This document shows, piece after piece, positions 8,993 through 20,304 of a stretch of DNA of 64,000 nt (its first letter is position 1; each line of letters starts with the position of its first letter). Source of the DNA: Sordaria brevicollis. Lineage: Eukaryota > Ascomycota > Sordariomycetes > Sordariales > Sordariaceae. A model generated the notes under the pieces. It did no database searches. It was not told the DNA's origin and was given only the letters and a program-made list of their open reading frames with translations. The position numbers were made by a program, and so were the translations under genes. The stretch is taken from positions 2,852,001-2,916,000 of the forward strand of contig JAUTDP010000002.1 in NCBI GenBank assembly GCA_033439795.1, in the 5' to 3' direction.

Positions 8993-11007
8993 TTATCGGC
9001 GATTCCTCGGCACACTGATAGACAGCCTACCTCTCTTGTCCTTCTCAAGCCTCACGCCCTTGCTGGGCTCCTCAATCCTCTCGACTTCCTCCTCAAGCAG
9101 TACCAGTTCACCGGTGGACAAGCGTTCGGCCCTGACAATATCGCCTCTGCTGCCGTGTCGTTCCTTGCGAGCCAGTTGTCTCTCGAGGCGGCTGATCTCG
9201 GACCGGATACTTTCGGAATCGTACGAGTCGCGGCGACTGCGACTGCGGCGGCTGCGGCTGCGACGGCGACTGACACTACGATGGCGGCTTCGGCTTCGGC
9301 TCATGCTGTGACTCTTGTCGAGGACCATCAACTCTCCACCATGAACCTCGTTTGGATGAGCGACGTGGACTACTTGAGGCGTGGTATGTACGTGTCCTCG
9401 TGGTGTGACGGTCGCGGTAGAGCAAGTAGAGCAAGAGGTACCTGTTGTGTAGGTCGAGTCGGTCCAAGTGGAGGCACTATCCCAAGAACTGTAGGAGGAA
9501 GCCCTGGAAGGGGAGACGTCGCGGACCTGAACAGTCTTTGCAAAGTCGACTTGCTGAGTCTGTACAGGCGGGGTTGGTTTTACCATAACTGGCTGGGTAT
9601 ATGTGGCTGTAACCGGCGGGTGGGTGTGTACTGTCGTAGTGTGGACATGGGGGGGATGACCATGAGTGGTGGTTTGCGTGTAGTGCGTGGTATGGTGTGG
9701 TGGCGGTCCGGGCATAGCTGTGTCGGTGTATTCGATGATTTCTGTCCGGCGTTCCTCCCGTTCCTCAATGATATCACCGGCACTAGAGCGAGAGGCTGTG
9801 ATTTCAAGCTCGGCTGGATCGGTGTTAGCTGAGTCGATACCATCTGGACACTGAACACTCACCCTTCTTGTACTCGTCGCTCATCTTGAGCAGATGATCG
9901 ATATGCTCTTGACCGAGAGCCTTCTGGATAATGGTAGTGGTGCCCTTGAGAAGATGTTAGCGGAAGCCTGCCCTATCTGAGGACACATGATTAACCTACC
10001 TCTTCAACAAAAGGATAGCCACTTTCGATGAGGGCCCGCCTTGAAAGCAGACGAGAAGGAATTCTTGTCTTTCCCTTCTTGGGATACTCGCTCTTGGACG
10101 TGATGGTGGTGCCGCCACTGCTGCTGCTCGAAGAGCTGCTAGTGCTTGATGCCACTGATCTGCTTCGGCGGCTGCTCCTATGACTGCGACTGGTAGCACG
10201 AGAGTCTCTGCTGCGATCCCTCCGGCTGCGCCTGGTATGGATAACCTCCTTCTCGACTTCGCGCTCGCGGACCTTTTCTCCACCTTGGAACGCATGGAAC
10301 TCCTCGTCACCATAACGATGGGGGTCGGAAACGTGGATATCTCGGTAGTAGTCGTGCTCTGCGTAGACTCTCGGAGGAGGCAAGGCCTTGTGCCTGGGCA
10401 GAGGGATGGGGACGTTGGGAGGAATGCGGTAGTCGGACCTCCTGCCCGGCGGGCCATAATCATCTCGGTCGTAGTAGTCCTTTGGCTTGCGCACACGGTC
10501 ATAGGTATCGACACTGGAAGTACGTCTCATCATTCTGGCAGTAGGCCGTCGTGGAGGAGATGGGCTGCGGAATCTTTCTCTTTCGGGAGATGGCCTTCGG
10601 CGGGTGTAGGAGCTTTCGGAAGGGGATGGTCGTCGGCGCATGGTAGAAGGAGGGCGAGGAGTTTCCATATCGTCGTACATAACACGACGCCGTTCACGAA
10701 CAAGGAGTTCATCGTCCTCTTCCTCATCGATATGTGGGCCGCGGTGTCGGCGGTCGTGCATGTAACGTTCGTCGACGGAGTGCTCCCTCGGAGGGGGACA
10801 ACGGCTCTGGCGGAAGTAGTCATCATCGTCTTCTGGGTTGCGAGTCCGGATAGGAAGAGCTTCGAATCGTGGCTCGCGATCAGGGCGACGCTCAAGAGTC
10901 ATGTTCTGTTCCCGTTCATCCCAGTAGCGATCTCTGTCCCATCGCGCAGAGCGATCGGGACCTGGAGCTGTCCGACCCAAGTCGGGGTATGAGGCTCGGC
11001 CAGCCAT
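8993..11007 (-). CDS. RS/Arg-rich protein with DUF8035-like domain
   Basis: Exons (5' to 3') 11007..10000, 9944..9863, 9813..8993; introns 9945-9999 (phase 0, GCTAAC branch site) and 9814-9862 (phase 1, GCTAAC); 636 aa. The ATG at 11007 is used because the open frame further upstream begins with TTG. The first two thirds are low complexity: D/E, R-S, PSP and a Ser run. A conserved-looking block spans the first two introns (SRRALIESGYPFVEE, then GTTTIIQKALGQEHID and LLKMSDEYKK) and resembles the fungal DUF8035 family; that assignment is from memory of the family pattern. Downstream is a His/Thr/Pro-rich segment, an RS-repeat block, and a coiled coil ending near the C-terminus. Function is unknown; RS content suggests RNA or nuclear association only by analogy. 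Confidence 0.8.
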
Positions 11008-13493
11008 GGCAGGGGTATATGGTATATGTTGATGCTTGTAGCTGATCGGATACTCTTCTCTCGTCAAGAGTTTACTGCTACCTCTGCACTACAGTAGGAG
11101 TAGAGCGTGGCGAAGAGGATGGGATGATAGTATGTCGAGAAGGCGAAAAGGACAAGAGCAGGCGGGTGGATATGTTTGGATGGGAATCGGTCAGCGATGG
11201 ATGGCAATGTCGGGTGTTCCTGGGGGATCAGGGCTGGTTTTGGTAGAATTGGGTGACAAGCAGCGGGTAGCGAAGAGCCGGAAGAGATGGGACGAAGTTC
11301 AAGTTTGGACGAACGATGTCCAAGATGTTGGTCCTATGACGACAGATGCATCCATATGGGTGTCAAGCTAGCGGTGGGGACAGCGTAGGGTCTTGGTTTG
11401 GAGCTCTGTGAGTGGTCACTTCCTTACCACACGCCCCGCTTAGCACTCGTCAACGACTTTTGCAAGGGACGCTGTGCCACTGTTTCAAGATGTTGAAAAG
11501 TTTCGGTTGGGTCGATGTTTGACTGATCAGATTTGATGATTTGAAAATGAGTCGCAGGGTTGAGAATTATCGGGCTGTTATAATGGCAGTCATGTACGGG
11601 GGTTGATGGGAATTTGGAGGCAGCGACACACCACCAAGAATTCCCAGAACACGATGGAATCTTCGTATTACAACAGTCGCAACTTCCACATGGAACAAAG
11701 AGTGCGCCAAGATCACCGCCAATCCAGGGCATGATACGACTTCAATCACGGTCCCGAAAAGGGTCCTCTCTAGCGCTCAAAATGGAGCAACCCAAACTCG
11801 CAGGTAGGGAAACACAAGGTTGACCTCCAGGCTTTTCGGGTGTGGAATCAGGGTCCTTGACAAGGGGAAGCAGAGCCTTACGAAGCAGCTATCCGGTCTT
11901 TCGGCTGTCACGGAAACAAAGTATGTGTAGTGAGTCGGGAGAAAAGATAAAGGCAACACAATGCAGCTTGTCCGGATCGTTGCAGTCTGAAAACCAACAT
12001 TATTTTACTGTCCTTGTTATAAATCACAGCCAAGGTGGACTTTTTGGTGTTACCGAGGTGGCTGATGAACTATGTTAGGGTGTACTAGTATTTTAGGTGC
12101 AGATTCTAGCATGTGCTATCACTTGCACCGCATCCCAAAAACAGACAGGGAGCATCCATGCCGCCGCTTCACAAAAACACAACCTCCTGCTCTTATCGCT
12201 CATTATAACCTCCGAAGCGAGTAAAGCACAGCATATGCGATGTTTTCTGACCTTGTGGATGAGGGAATTCCGGGGTTGTTGCAGAGAATGTCTCACTCGG
12301 AATCGGGCATTGCCGACCTCCCTGTTGAGCAGCAGCAGCTCGGCTACCGGAAAGCCAACAGCGCCGAAGGCATCTTGAACCGGTTGTGAACAGGAACAAG
12401 TGGGACTTCTTGTTTCCTTCGGTCCTTCGGTTTCCCAACCCCCAATCGAAGTAACTTCCAACTATTTTATTCAGGCACTACCGCCACATTATGGACAGCT
12501 TCAAGTTTCCCTCTCCTCTTCTTCCTCGTACCGCTTTTTCATGCAAGGTGAGAAAACTTAGTCCGCCAAAATATAGTCTAAGGCTAGAGGGAGAAGCTGC
12601 GATATGTACGATGACGTCGTCGTCATCTCTTCGCGTTCAGCCCAACGACACCGCCGGACCACAACTGCCGAACATCACGAAGTGGAAAGTCATTGCCCAA
12701 CGACAGCGATGCACTGAAAACAAAGTTGGTGATGCCGTACACGGTGTAAGGACCCTGAAATCATGAATGATCTCTAATGGCCTGGAAGCATAGAGGGTCT
12801 ATTTGGCGCCGTACAGATCGGTAGTACGTATCTCGACGGCATCTAAGTTTGTTCAACCAGTACACTGTGCAGCGGGATTCGTGTGTTGCGATATCACATT
12901 GTGCAATTGGTTGTGCATATGCAGAGTGGTATGGCAATACATTTTATCTTATCGATGATTTCAGTGTTTCATGGCAAATCTTTTAGGTTGATGTTCTCAG
13001 AAGACTTGGTTTTTGTGTTCCTCCGGCCCTACCGCACCGGGCACGGCGAAGTGTGGAGCCAAGGCAAGCTACCGAACGGACCCCTCTCGCTGTCACAAAA
13101 GTGGACAATTCGGTGCAACCGGCCTCCGGCCGGGGTGTCCAGCGCTACAGTAGTTCAGTATTCCACGGCAGAGAGAAAATGTACATATGTCTAGCTTTGG
13201 TATGACTGGTACCGTTACGTCCTGTTTTCGAGGCTATTTACAGTTTTCCATTAGCCGGGTGTCTTGAGAATAGGAGGTTCGACTCCACACCGAAACCTCC
13301 TCAGTGAGTCACTACGGCACCATCACGATTTCTGCAGTCAACATCAACAGCTCCACCTTCTTCTTCAATCATGTTCTAGTCATATCGTCATCTATTATAC
13401 CTTGTCCTCTCCTGTAATTTTGGCTACTTCCACGCTCTGTGTGGCAAGGCTGCAGTTGAACATCTCGGGTCTCCCCCCAAAAGCTGAGAAGAG
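11008..13493. other. Long intergenic region
   Basis: About 2.5 kb with only short, codon-biased-poor ORFs on both strands. No gene, tRNA or repeat family can be supported. It includes the promoter of the - strand DUF8035-like gene. Confidence 0.4.
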
Positions 13494-13871
13494 ATGGTAG
13501 AAGGAAGCCACTCGGTCTTCACCCCAACCAAAGTGGAGTACATAGCGGATATCAACGGCCTTGCCCTAGCCGCCGATGACTACGGCAATGTCACAGTAAG
13601 CGAACAGCATGAGAGCGAACATCATCCGAGCCTCGCATCACCTCATGGCTTCATGCGTCTGTGACAAAACATTCAGGGGTTCGGACCAGATCCTCGGGTC
13701 TCCTGGTGGAGACGTTGTTGTCATGTTGACTGCGCCGGCCTTGTGAGCGGCCCTTCCCGAAGTGTCTACTACTGTCAGTGGTGTTGCAGTCCGTCTCTCC
13801 GTGTTCCGAGTGCCGAACCGCCCTCCCAGGACTGGTCTAGGAGCGGCCCGATGGGTCAGATCTGTCACTGA
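13494..13871 (+). CDS. Candidate small Cys-rich protein
   Basis: Exons 13494..13595 and 13677..13871; intron 13596-13676 (GTAAGC...TTCAG, phase 0); 98 aa. Exon 1 reads KVEYIADINGLALAADDYGN. Exon 2 begins GFGPDPRVSWWRRCC and holds paired cysteines and histidine (CCHVDC, then YCQWCC), with a final C-H before the stop. The Trp-Cys-Cys and CxxC pattern recalls small zinc-ribbon-like fungal proteins, but I cannot name a family. Both exons are open only in this frame and join in phase. The branch site is weak. It could be a chance pairing. Confidence 0.35.
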
Positions 13872-14380
13872 GGACATAGTGGTGGTCAGATCTGACACCT
13901 CCTGGATGGTTTGGAGGCTTCACGCGCGGGTGAGGGGTTCCTACCTCATGAACGCCTCCTTGACACGATATCACGAACTCGACATGGTGGACTCCTTGGT
14001 GCCCTGTTCGTACAGATACAGCAACTTGTCGGTCACAATTCAACCACGGCATTCCAAAAACAGAACAGAAGTGAAGGACAAGCGGTTGACGTTATTACTT
14101 TCGTCGCCCGTTGGTTTTGTCTATCTCATGCTCATACCTCGTCAAGCATTCCCCCCGATTACCTAGGAACACAGTCGGCAGTATTCGCCTGCTCAGTCAT
14201 CCCCATATAACCCAACCAACCCCCTTTTTGCTCCCCAAATAGGGAGATTATAGTACTCAAAGAACTCCGGTGGATGTGTGAAAAAATGACCCCAAACAAG
14301 AAAAAGAAAATCGTCATGATGCCAGCATCTCGCCTCGTAAAAATCCTGGTATATTCGCTCTCAAAACACGTTGCCTTCGC
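13872..14380. other. Intergenic
   Basis: Nothing supported; contains the 3' flank of homocitrate synthase. Confidence 0.4.
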
Positions 14381-16433
14381 TTAGTTGGAGACGACAGCGG
14401 GGGTCTGGAGCTTGTTCTGCTCGTGAAGGCTGAGGTGGAAAGTACGGATGATCGAATCGGCATCGTCGATGGCGATGGGACGTACATCGGCGAGGGCCTT
14501 GATCTTGGCAGTGCTGTTGAGAGTTATTGTCAGTATTGGGTCCGAGAAATCCATTTTCGCGAACAGATTGCACTAACCATTCCTTGACCTGGTCGTCGGT
14601 CATCTCGAGGCCAAGCTGGCCAACACGAGTCTTGACAGCGTTCCAGCCAGTCAAACGCGAGGCGAAGTGGACGTAGCGGGTAAGACCGAAGTCGGCAGGG
14701 TTGAGAATCTCGTAGGTGCTGGGGTTGTTGAGGATGGCCTTGGCGTGGATACCGGCCTTGTGGGTGAAAGCGCAGAAACCAGTGATGGGGTTGTTGAAGG
14801 GAGTGTTGATCTCAACAGCCTCGGCGACCAAATCCTCGAGCTCCTTGAGCTTGTGGAGCTTGTACTTGCTCTTGACGTACTCAGGGCTGGTGACGATCAT
14901 GCGAGCCATCAAGCCACCGAGAGGGGTGATACCGTTACGCTCGCCGATACCGAGAACGGAGGTGTCGATGTGGGTGGCACCAGCCTCGAGAGCGCAGTAG
15001 GCGTTGGCAATGGCGCAGCCAGTATCGTCGTGGAAGTGGGTCTCGATGTCGCAAGAAACGACGCCACGGAGAGTACGGACGAGGTCATAGACCTGGCGAG
15101 GAGAAGCGCAGCCGACGGTATCGGCAATACCGACACGGTGGACGCCGACCTTGTCAACAGCGCGGTAGAGGGAAAGGAGATCGACGAGGTCGGAACGGAA
15201 GGAATCCTCGGAGGAGACTGAGCATATCAATGTTAGCGCGAGCCCCAATTACATGGCGTTCGAGTAGTGAGTGAAGTGGATATCTGCCGTGTCCGGAGAT
15301 GGCACGGAGTCCCGTCTCCCGCTAACCGGCGTCCGTCAATCTTCCGTAGACACGCCTTGCATGGGCGAACCCTCCGTGCCGAGAAACGACCGGTTTCGGT
15401 ATGTCTCGCCCGAAACAGCTAGTGGGGGCCAGGGGTGTTCTGGGCTGTATACGAAACGGGGGATGTAAAAACTTACAGCGAACCTCAAGTCCCTTGGACT
15501 TGACGTACTCAATAACCTCAACAGCGGTCTTCTCAATGTAGGCCATATCCTTGCCGTGGCTGTGCTCACGGAGGAAGCTGGAAGTACCGATGACGACATC
15601 GAGGCCGTCAACACCAGTCTCAACAGCGAGCTGGGCATCGCGCATATCGCAACGGACGTGAGTCAAGATCTTGGCCTGTAAATGGAAAACGGGGTTAGCC
15701 GACGGTCCTGGCGAGCTTCCGGGCCGGCAATGACATCGGCACGCACCTTGAGGCCGAGCTTGCAGATGGCCTCGCAATCCCTCCGAGACTGCTCCGAGGC
15801 AGCGGGAGAGGTCAACTCGATGTAGTCGACGCCAAAGTCGTCAAGGGCTGTGTCCGAATACCGGGGTCAGTGGTCTGTAATAGGAAAGGGAGCGGGGCGC
15901 TTGGCATGGTTACCCTTGGCACTAAACGAATGGGGAGTCAGCATGAGATCCGCTTTTCAAGCTCGTCATTCTAGGTTCCGGGTTCGGGGGCAACGGAAGG
16001 GGGAAGACGGATGGGGAAGCGGATGGGGGGAATGGAGTCCTTGAGACTGGGAATGACTAACATCTTGATCTTGGTCTCAGTGTCGAAGTAGGCGTTGGCG
16101 AACTGCTCACCCTCTGTATTCGGGGTCAGCGAATTGAAGTCGAAACGACAGTATGTTTGTCGATAGTATGCTGGTTGTACGAACCACGGAGAGTAGACTC
16201 GATAATCTTGAAGCTGCCGACATTGGAAAGGAAATCGCCGACGGGCTGGTAGGGGTTGGAGCGGAAGTTGGCGGGCTGTAAGCAGAGGTAGGAGCAGCAG
16301 TTAGCATTTTGGGCAACTGGGACTCGAATTCGGTAACGGTTGATGGATTGCGAGGAAAGTCGAGATCAAGAAAACGTACGTTCACGCCGTTGGAGGCGCC
16401 ATTGGCGCCGTTGGGAGCATCGGTTCCGCACAT
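14381..16433 (-). CDS. LYS20: Homocitrate synthase
   Basis: Condenses acetyl-CoA with 2-oxoglutarate to homocitrate, the first committed step of the fungal alpha-aminoadipate lysine pathway. Eight coding exons: 16433..16380, 16275..16185, 16113..16062, 15921..15914, 15847..15747, 15675..15477, 15217..14578, 14513..14381; 425 aa, the usual family length. DRE-TIM metallolyase motifs are clear: IIESTLREGEQF near the N-terminus, [25 protein letters not shown], then [20 protein letters not shown] and [14 protein letters not shown]. The fourth exon is only 8 nt (TGCCAAGG) and restores the conserved KIAKALDDFG; without it the next exon stops at once. The ATG at 16433 gives a Cys/Asn/Gly-rich N-terminus without an obvious targeting peptide; the upstream frame is open to 16625 but has no ATG. 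A CPC1/GCN4-type site lies at 16628-16634. LYS20 is the yeast orthologue name. Confidence 0.95.
15914..15921 (-). other. 8-nt microexon of homocitrate synthase
   Basis: Flanked by a TTTAG acceptor and a GTAACC donor. It supplies the last base of Ile, Ala, Lys and the first base of Ala; phases 2 and 1 on its two sides only agree if it is included. Confidence 0.85.
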
Positions 16434-16627
16434 GTTGTAGTCTGACTGGTTCTGTAGGAGAGGCTCGGGCTGGGACGAGGAGGGCGACTGAGAGAGGACT
16501 GTGTTGGCAGAATTGAAAGGAGGAAGAGATTGAGAAATGCGAATGGCTTCCCGATGTCGCTGATATAGCTGTGGTTTTAAACTTTTTGCAGACCCATGCG
16601 TGTTCACGGCAGCACTAAAGTTCAATA

Positions 16628-16634
16628 TGAGTCA
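16628..16634. promoter_or_regulatory. CPC1/GCN4-type site TGAGTCA
   Basis: A perfect TGA(C/G)TCA heptamer about 195 bp upstream of the homocitrate synthase ATG. In Neurospora, CPC-1 drives amino-acid biosynthesis genes through this site (established family knowledge); use here is inferred. Confidence 0.55.
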
Positions 16635-17025
16635 ATCAGAGATTTTTTTGGTCAGGGCAATCGGTCGGCAATGGCCACTAAAAACTACTGACGCACCCTA
16701 CGTACTACCGGAATGGTACCGGTATGTCTGGCCCCCCCGACCCCGCAGTGGCACAACAGACGACAGCGGCCAATTCTTAAACGAGTCCTGAATCTTTGAC
16801 CGCCCGAGAATCGGCCTTTGTGATTGGCGTACGGGTTCGAGACGGCGACGGCTCATCACGTCACACATGAGAATGCCGTCTTGTTGTTGCTCCGTTGGCT
16901 GGTTGCTGGCTGGACCGATCAACCAGTGGGAGACACCACCGAATCCACACACAAAGCATTGAGAAGCCCATTTCGAGACACAAACCGCAGCAAGAGAACG
17001 CCGAAAACGCGTGCAAACGTGTCCA

Positions 17026-17053
17026 GTCCACAGTCCACAGTCCACAGTCCACA
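17026..17053. repeat. Tandem 7-bp AGTCCAC repeat
   Basis: About four head-to-tail units of AGTCCAC in the homocitrate synthase upstream region. Confidence 0.7.
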
Positions 17054-18949
17054 CAACTTGAAGCGTGGCCGGCGGATATAGTGCTGGCACATTGCTACCC
17101 ATTCAGCCAATTCGAAAGTCTCATTCGCCTGGCCATCTTCCCGGCTGACTGGCTGTCTGTATAAGTCATTGAAAACTGTTGGAGCATCGCAACACAACCC
17201 CAGATTTGGTGTCTCCTGGCTATGGATCCTAAGTTTTGCAGACAAAAAAAACGCTGCCAGGATGTCACGGATGTCGACCATGGACTTCCCGTTTTGCGGA
17301 CTTACAAGAAGGTCTTGGCGTTTCGGACAACAACTCGTCAGTCGTCACTTCGGTTGAGCTGGCTCCGAAACTTGCAATTTCTTCAAGTTTTTGCTAGAAA
17401 GCAAGCAGTGAGACTTGCCTCGAGCAACTTGAAGCCGTTCCAGCAACCCGGGCTGTTTGCAACTCCCACTTACACGATGTCCCAAAGCTCAATCGGGGCA
17501 AGAGGCATCGGTGCACTTGCTGCGAGGGACAGCAGAAAGAGTCACACTTGCCGTCTTTTGTTGCATTCGTGCTCGTTCAGTTGCGTTCAAGGGAAGGCCC
17601 ACAAAAACAAACTCTCCGCACTTCCGCAGTCCGCACCGGGCTGACCCTAGCAATTATTTACCCCACATTTATTGTCGACAGTCCACTGGCTGGTTGGACA
17701 TGGATGGTCTGTGCTGTTAGTGCACGCCAAGCCTCCGCCACTCAAGGTGGGGGGACCTGGACCGCTTGTGAAAGTGGGGTGGCACCTGGCAAATGCCAGC
17801 TGTGCTGCGACGTTCAATCGCCATGTCCGTGGCTCGTGCTCCGGCTGGTGGAAAGGAACCAATTGTTGCTTGATCCGTCAGAGGCCGTCGTGCGGCGCCG
17901 TCCACAAAGTCAAGGCATTCTCCGTCCGGCGTGGAGGTTTCCGTTGGATTTGTCGTGTTTGTCAAATTCTCACCAACAGCCATTTTCTAAGCTAATCTAG
18001 GAGCCAACATGTCAATCAAGTCGACTTTTCTTTATTCTTTTCTCCCTCCCCTCAATGTGAAGCAAAACTCGTTATGAATGACACAGCATCCCTCCCTATG
18101 CGGTCTGAGAGATGGACAATCTCGGCCAATTCTGAGTGGACTGTTTCTGCTCATGTTCCTGTTCCTGTTCCAAGATCCAGGAATCGGGAATAGGGATCCA
18201 TACTCCCATGGCAAAGAATCTGATGACTCCAACCTGCGGGGCTCTATGGCATCACATCACCTCAAATCCTCTTCTTAACCCTCCCCAGACTTGTTGGTTT
18301 GAGCTTCTCGCTTCAATTTTGCACTTGTGTGTCACTACCGAGGCCGTCTTCTATCAGAGTTTGCTTCTTTTCCATGGCCTCCCCTCCCTCTCACCACTTG
18401 CCGCACTCATACCTTCCATCAAAAATGGCATAGAGATTACTGCGCCGTTTATCAGTAATCGTATCTATCCTTTCACAGAGTTGTATCCATTCCCAAATCT
18501 CAAGATCAAGATGATCTACTTTTTACACATGCATGGGCGGGCAAACCGAGGCTAGACCTCAACGGTCGTATCAAGTGCATGATGGACTTGGTGGCCTGAC
18601 TTCACCATGTCATCACTGGTCGTTTGACTGGCCATCACCAACGCCCAGAGCATCTAGAATGATAATATTCCCCCTTTTCAACCAAAACATAGGGTTGTAG
18701 CGTAGAGCACTGCCATTTTTGCCCTTCCAATCCTTCGTCCAGCCCATTCCATTGTATCCTTTGCCCTGTCGTTTCTGCAATGACCAATTTGCCATCAGGC
18801 GTCGCCTACAGTAGATTGACACATGGCGGCTTGGCCTGGGAAGAAGTCAGATCAGATCCTTCAGACCAAACGGTTGACTACAACCACAACAAGCGTTGGT
18901 CGTGTTGCTCGCTGCCTCCAACCGCGCCCCTAGATATTCCGAGCTCGAC

Positions 18950-18957
18950 TATAAATA
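18950..18957 (+). promoter_or_regulatory. Candidate TATA box
   Basis: TATAAATA about 230 bp upstream of the TANGO2-family ATG, followed by a C/A-rich leader. Confidence 0.35.
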
Positions 18958-19185
18958 CCAAAGAGTAGCCGGCCACCCTTTCTTGTCAAGTGTTCCCAGT
19001 CACTCCTGAAAGGCACAACCTTGTCATTCATCCGAAAATCGAATATCAAAACAATCGTCATCGGTCCTGAGCTCGCCCCAGCAACCCGGCTATAGCTCGC
19101 TTTTCCTCAACCCACATCATCATCTCAACCCAAGTCCCCCCAAGAAAAGAATCCATCCCATCCAGACACCCAAACCTTCGCCAAA

Positions 19186-20304
19186 ATGTGTATCGTTCTG
19201 CTTACAACCGCGCACCCCAAATATGCGCTGATTGTCATCGACAACCGCGACGAATACATCCTTCGGCCAACTAGCGACCCTCACTGGTGGACGGCACTGT
19301 CAGATTCGCCCTCTACTGACAAGCGTGACTACGACCGCAAAAAAGTCGAGGTCCTCTCCAGTCGGGATTTGGCACGGGCTGAACACGGAACATGGCTTGG
19401 CATGACCAAGGGCGGCAATATCGCTGTGCTCACCAACTACCGCGAAACCAACACTCATGACGCGGCGCATCCCATAGCCGGAAAGCGCAGCCGCGGTGGC
19501 ATGGTAACGGCCTGGCTAGCCGCACACCCCGATGAGCCGGTGCAGGACTTTGTCAGTCGGATGGTCGGAAGCGGCGAGGCTAGAGATATCGGTGGCTTCT
19601 CTCTCGTTTGCGGCAAGCTGCGAAAAAAGAAGGCCGAGAAGGCGATCGAGCCCTTGGCCATCATCTCCAACAGAGCCGACCATATTGACAGGGTGCCATG
19701 GATCTGCGGAGACCGAGATCACACATACGCACTCAGCAACGCCATTTACTTGGACCCGAGTGAGGAGGTTGAGGAGCTGACATGGCCCAAAGTCCGGGAC
19801 GGAAGGGAAAAGCTGAAGCAAGTTATCGAAGCTACTTCGAGTGACGACGTTAGCGAGGATGTCTTGGTGGAAGAACTCTGCAAAATTCTGGATGATAACA
19901 ACTTCCCTGCGGACCGCTGTATCGACCTCGAGGAGGGCATTCCGCTGCTCAAGGATTCAATCTTCATCCCAGCATTCGGCGGCAAGCAGCACCAAGCAGA
20001 GATGGAGGCAGCCCGTCAACGAGGAACCATCAAGGAGAAGGGCCCTCACGGCGATGCTTCTGAGGCTGTGACAACAGTCAGCCGCCCAGACAACCAACCG
20101 AACGGTTTCCAAACTGGCCTATACGGCACGCAGCGGCAGACTGTCATTCTCGTGGACTGGGATGGAAACGTGACGTATAGGGAACGCGCATTGTTTGACG
20201 CCCATGGCAACCCTATCCCACGAGGCTCTGGAGATGAGACCTTCAAGTTCAAGATCGAAGGCTGGGAGGAAGGAGTGGATGGCGAACTGGAGACCAGGAA
20301 TTAG
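19186..20304 (+). CDS. TANGO2 / NRDE family protein
   Basis: Intronless, 372 aa. The N-terminus MCIVLLTT and the NRDE tetrad at residues 20-23 define the NRDE/TANGO2 family. Cys2 lies where an N-terminal nucleophile would be exposed after Met removal. Further family blocks are HGTWLGMTKGGNIAVLTNYR, RGGMVTAWL and, near the C-terminus, YGTQRQTVILVDWDGNVTYRER. Animal TANGO2 affects Golgi organisation and is linked to lipid or heme handling; the enzymatic activity is unsettled, so no substrate is assigned. The length fits fungal members, which carry insertions relative to the roughly 276-aa human protein. The start follows a clean AAA-ATG context. It is the only gene in a 5 kb interval. Confidence 0.93.
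   Translation: MCIVLLTTAHPKYALIVIDNRDEYILRPTSDPHWWTALSDSPSTDKRDYDRKKVEVLSSRDLARAEHGTWLGMTKGGNIAVLTNYRETNTHDAAHPIAGKRSRGGMVTAWLAAHPDEPVQDFVSRMVGSGEARDIGGFSLVCGKLRKKKAEKAIEPLAIISNRADHIDRVPWICGDRDHTYALSNAIYLDPSEEVEELTWPKVRDGREKLKQVIEATSSDDVSEDVLVEELCKILDDNNFPADRCIDLEEGIPLLKDSIFIPAFGGKQHQAEMEAARQRGTIKEKGPHGDASEAVTTVSRPDNQPNGFQTGLYGTQRQTVILVDWDGNVTYRERALFDAHGNPIPRGSGDETFKFKIEGWEEGVDGELETRN

Larger units (their letters stand above)
16434..19185. other. Divergent promoter region, homocitrate synthase / TANGO2
   Basis: About 2.7 kb without a supportable gene. Contains the CPC1 site, a short tandem AGTCCAC repeat (about 17026-17053), CCA/TGG-rich sequence, and a TATAAATA at 18950-18957 before the TANGO2 gene. 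Confidence 0.5.

Noticed and set aside
11008..11067. Upstream start for the DUF8035-like protein
   Set aside because: The open frame begins at TTG; the first ATG is at 11007.
13224..13297. tRNA-like sequence with a perfect B box (GGTTCGACTCC)
   Set aside because: The acceptor stem is only partly paired, the D loop is 15 nt without GG, and no good A box or anticodon arm is present.
14667..15221. 184-codon + strand ORF
   Set aside because: Antisense shadow of homocitrate synthase.
16434..16625. N-terminal extension of homocitrate synthase as a mitochondrial presequence
   Set aside because: The frame is open and somewhat basic, but it starts at TTG and has no ATG before 16433.
17548..18000. 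150-codon ORF upstream of TANGO2
   Set aside because: No coherent domain or codon bias; several frames are equally open.
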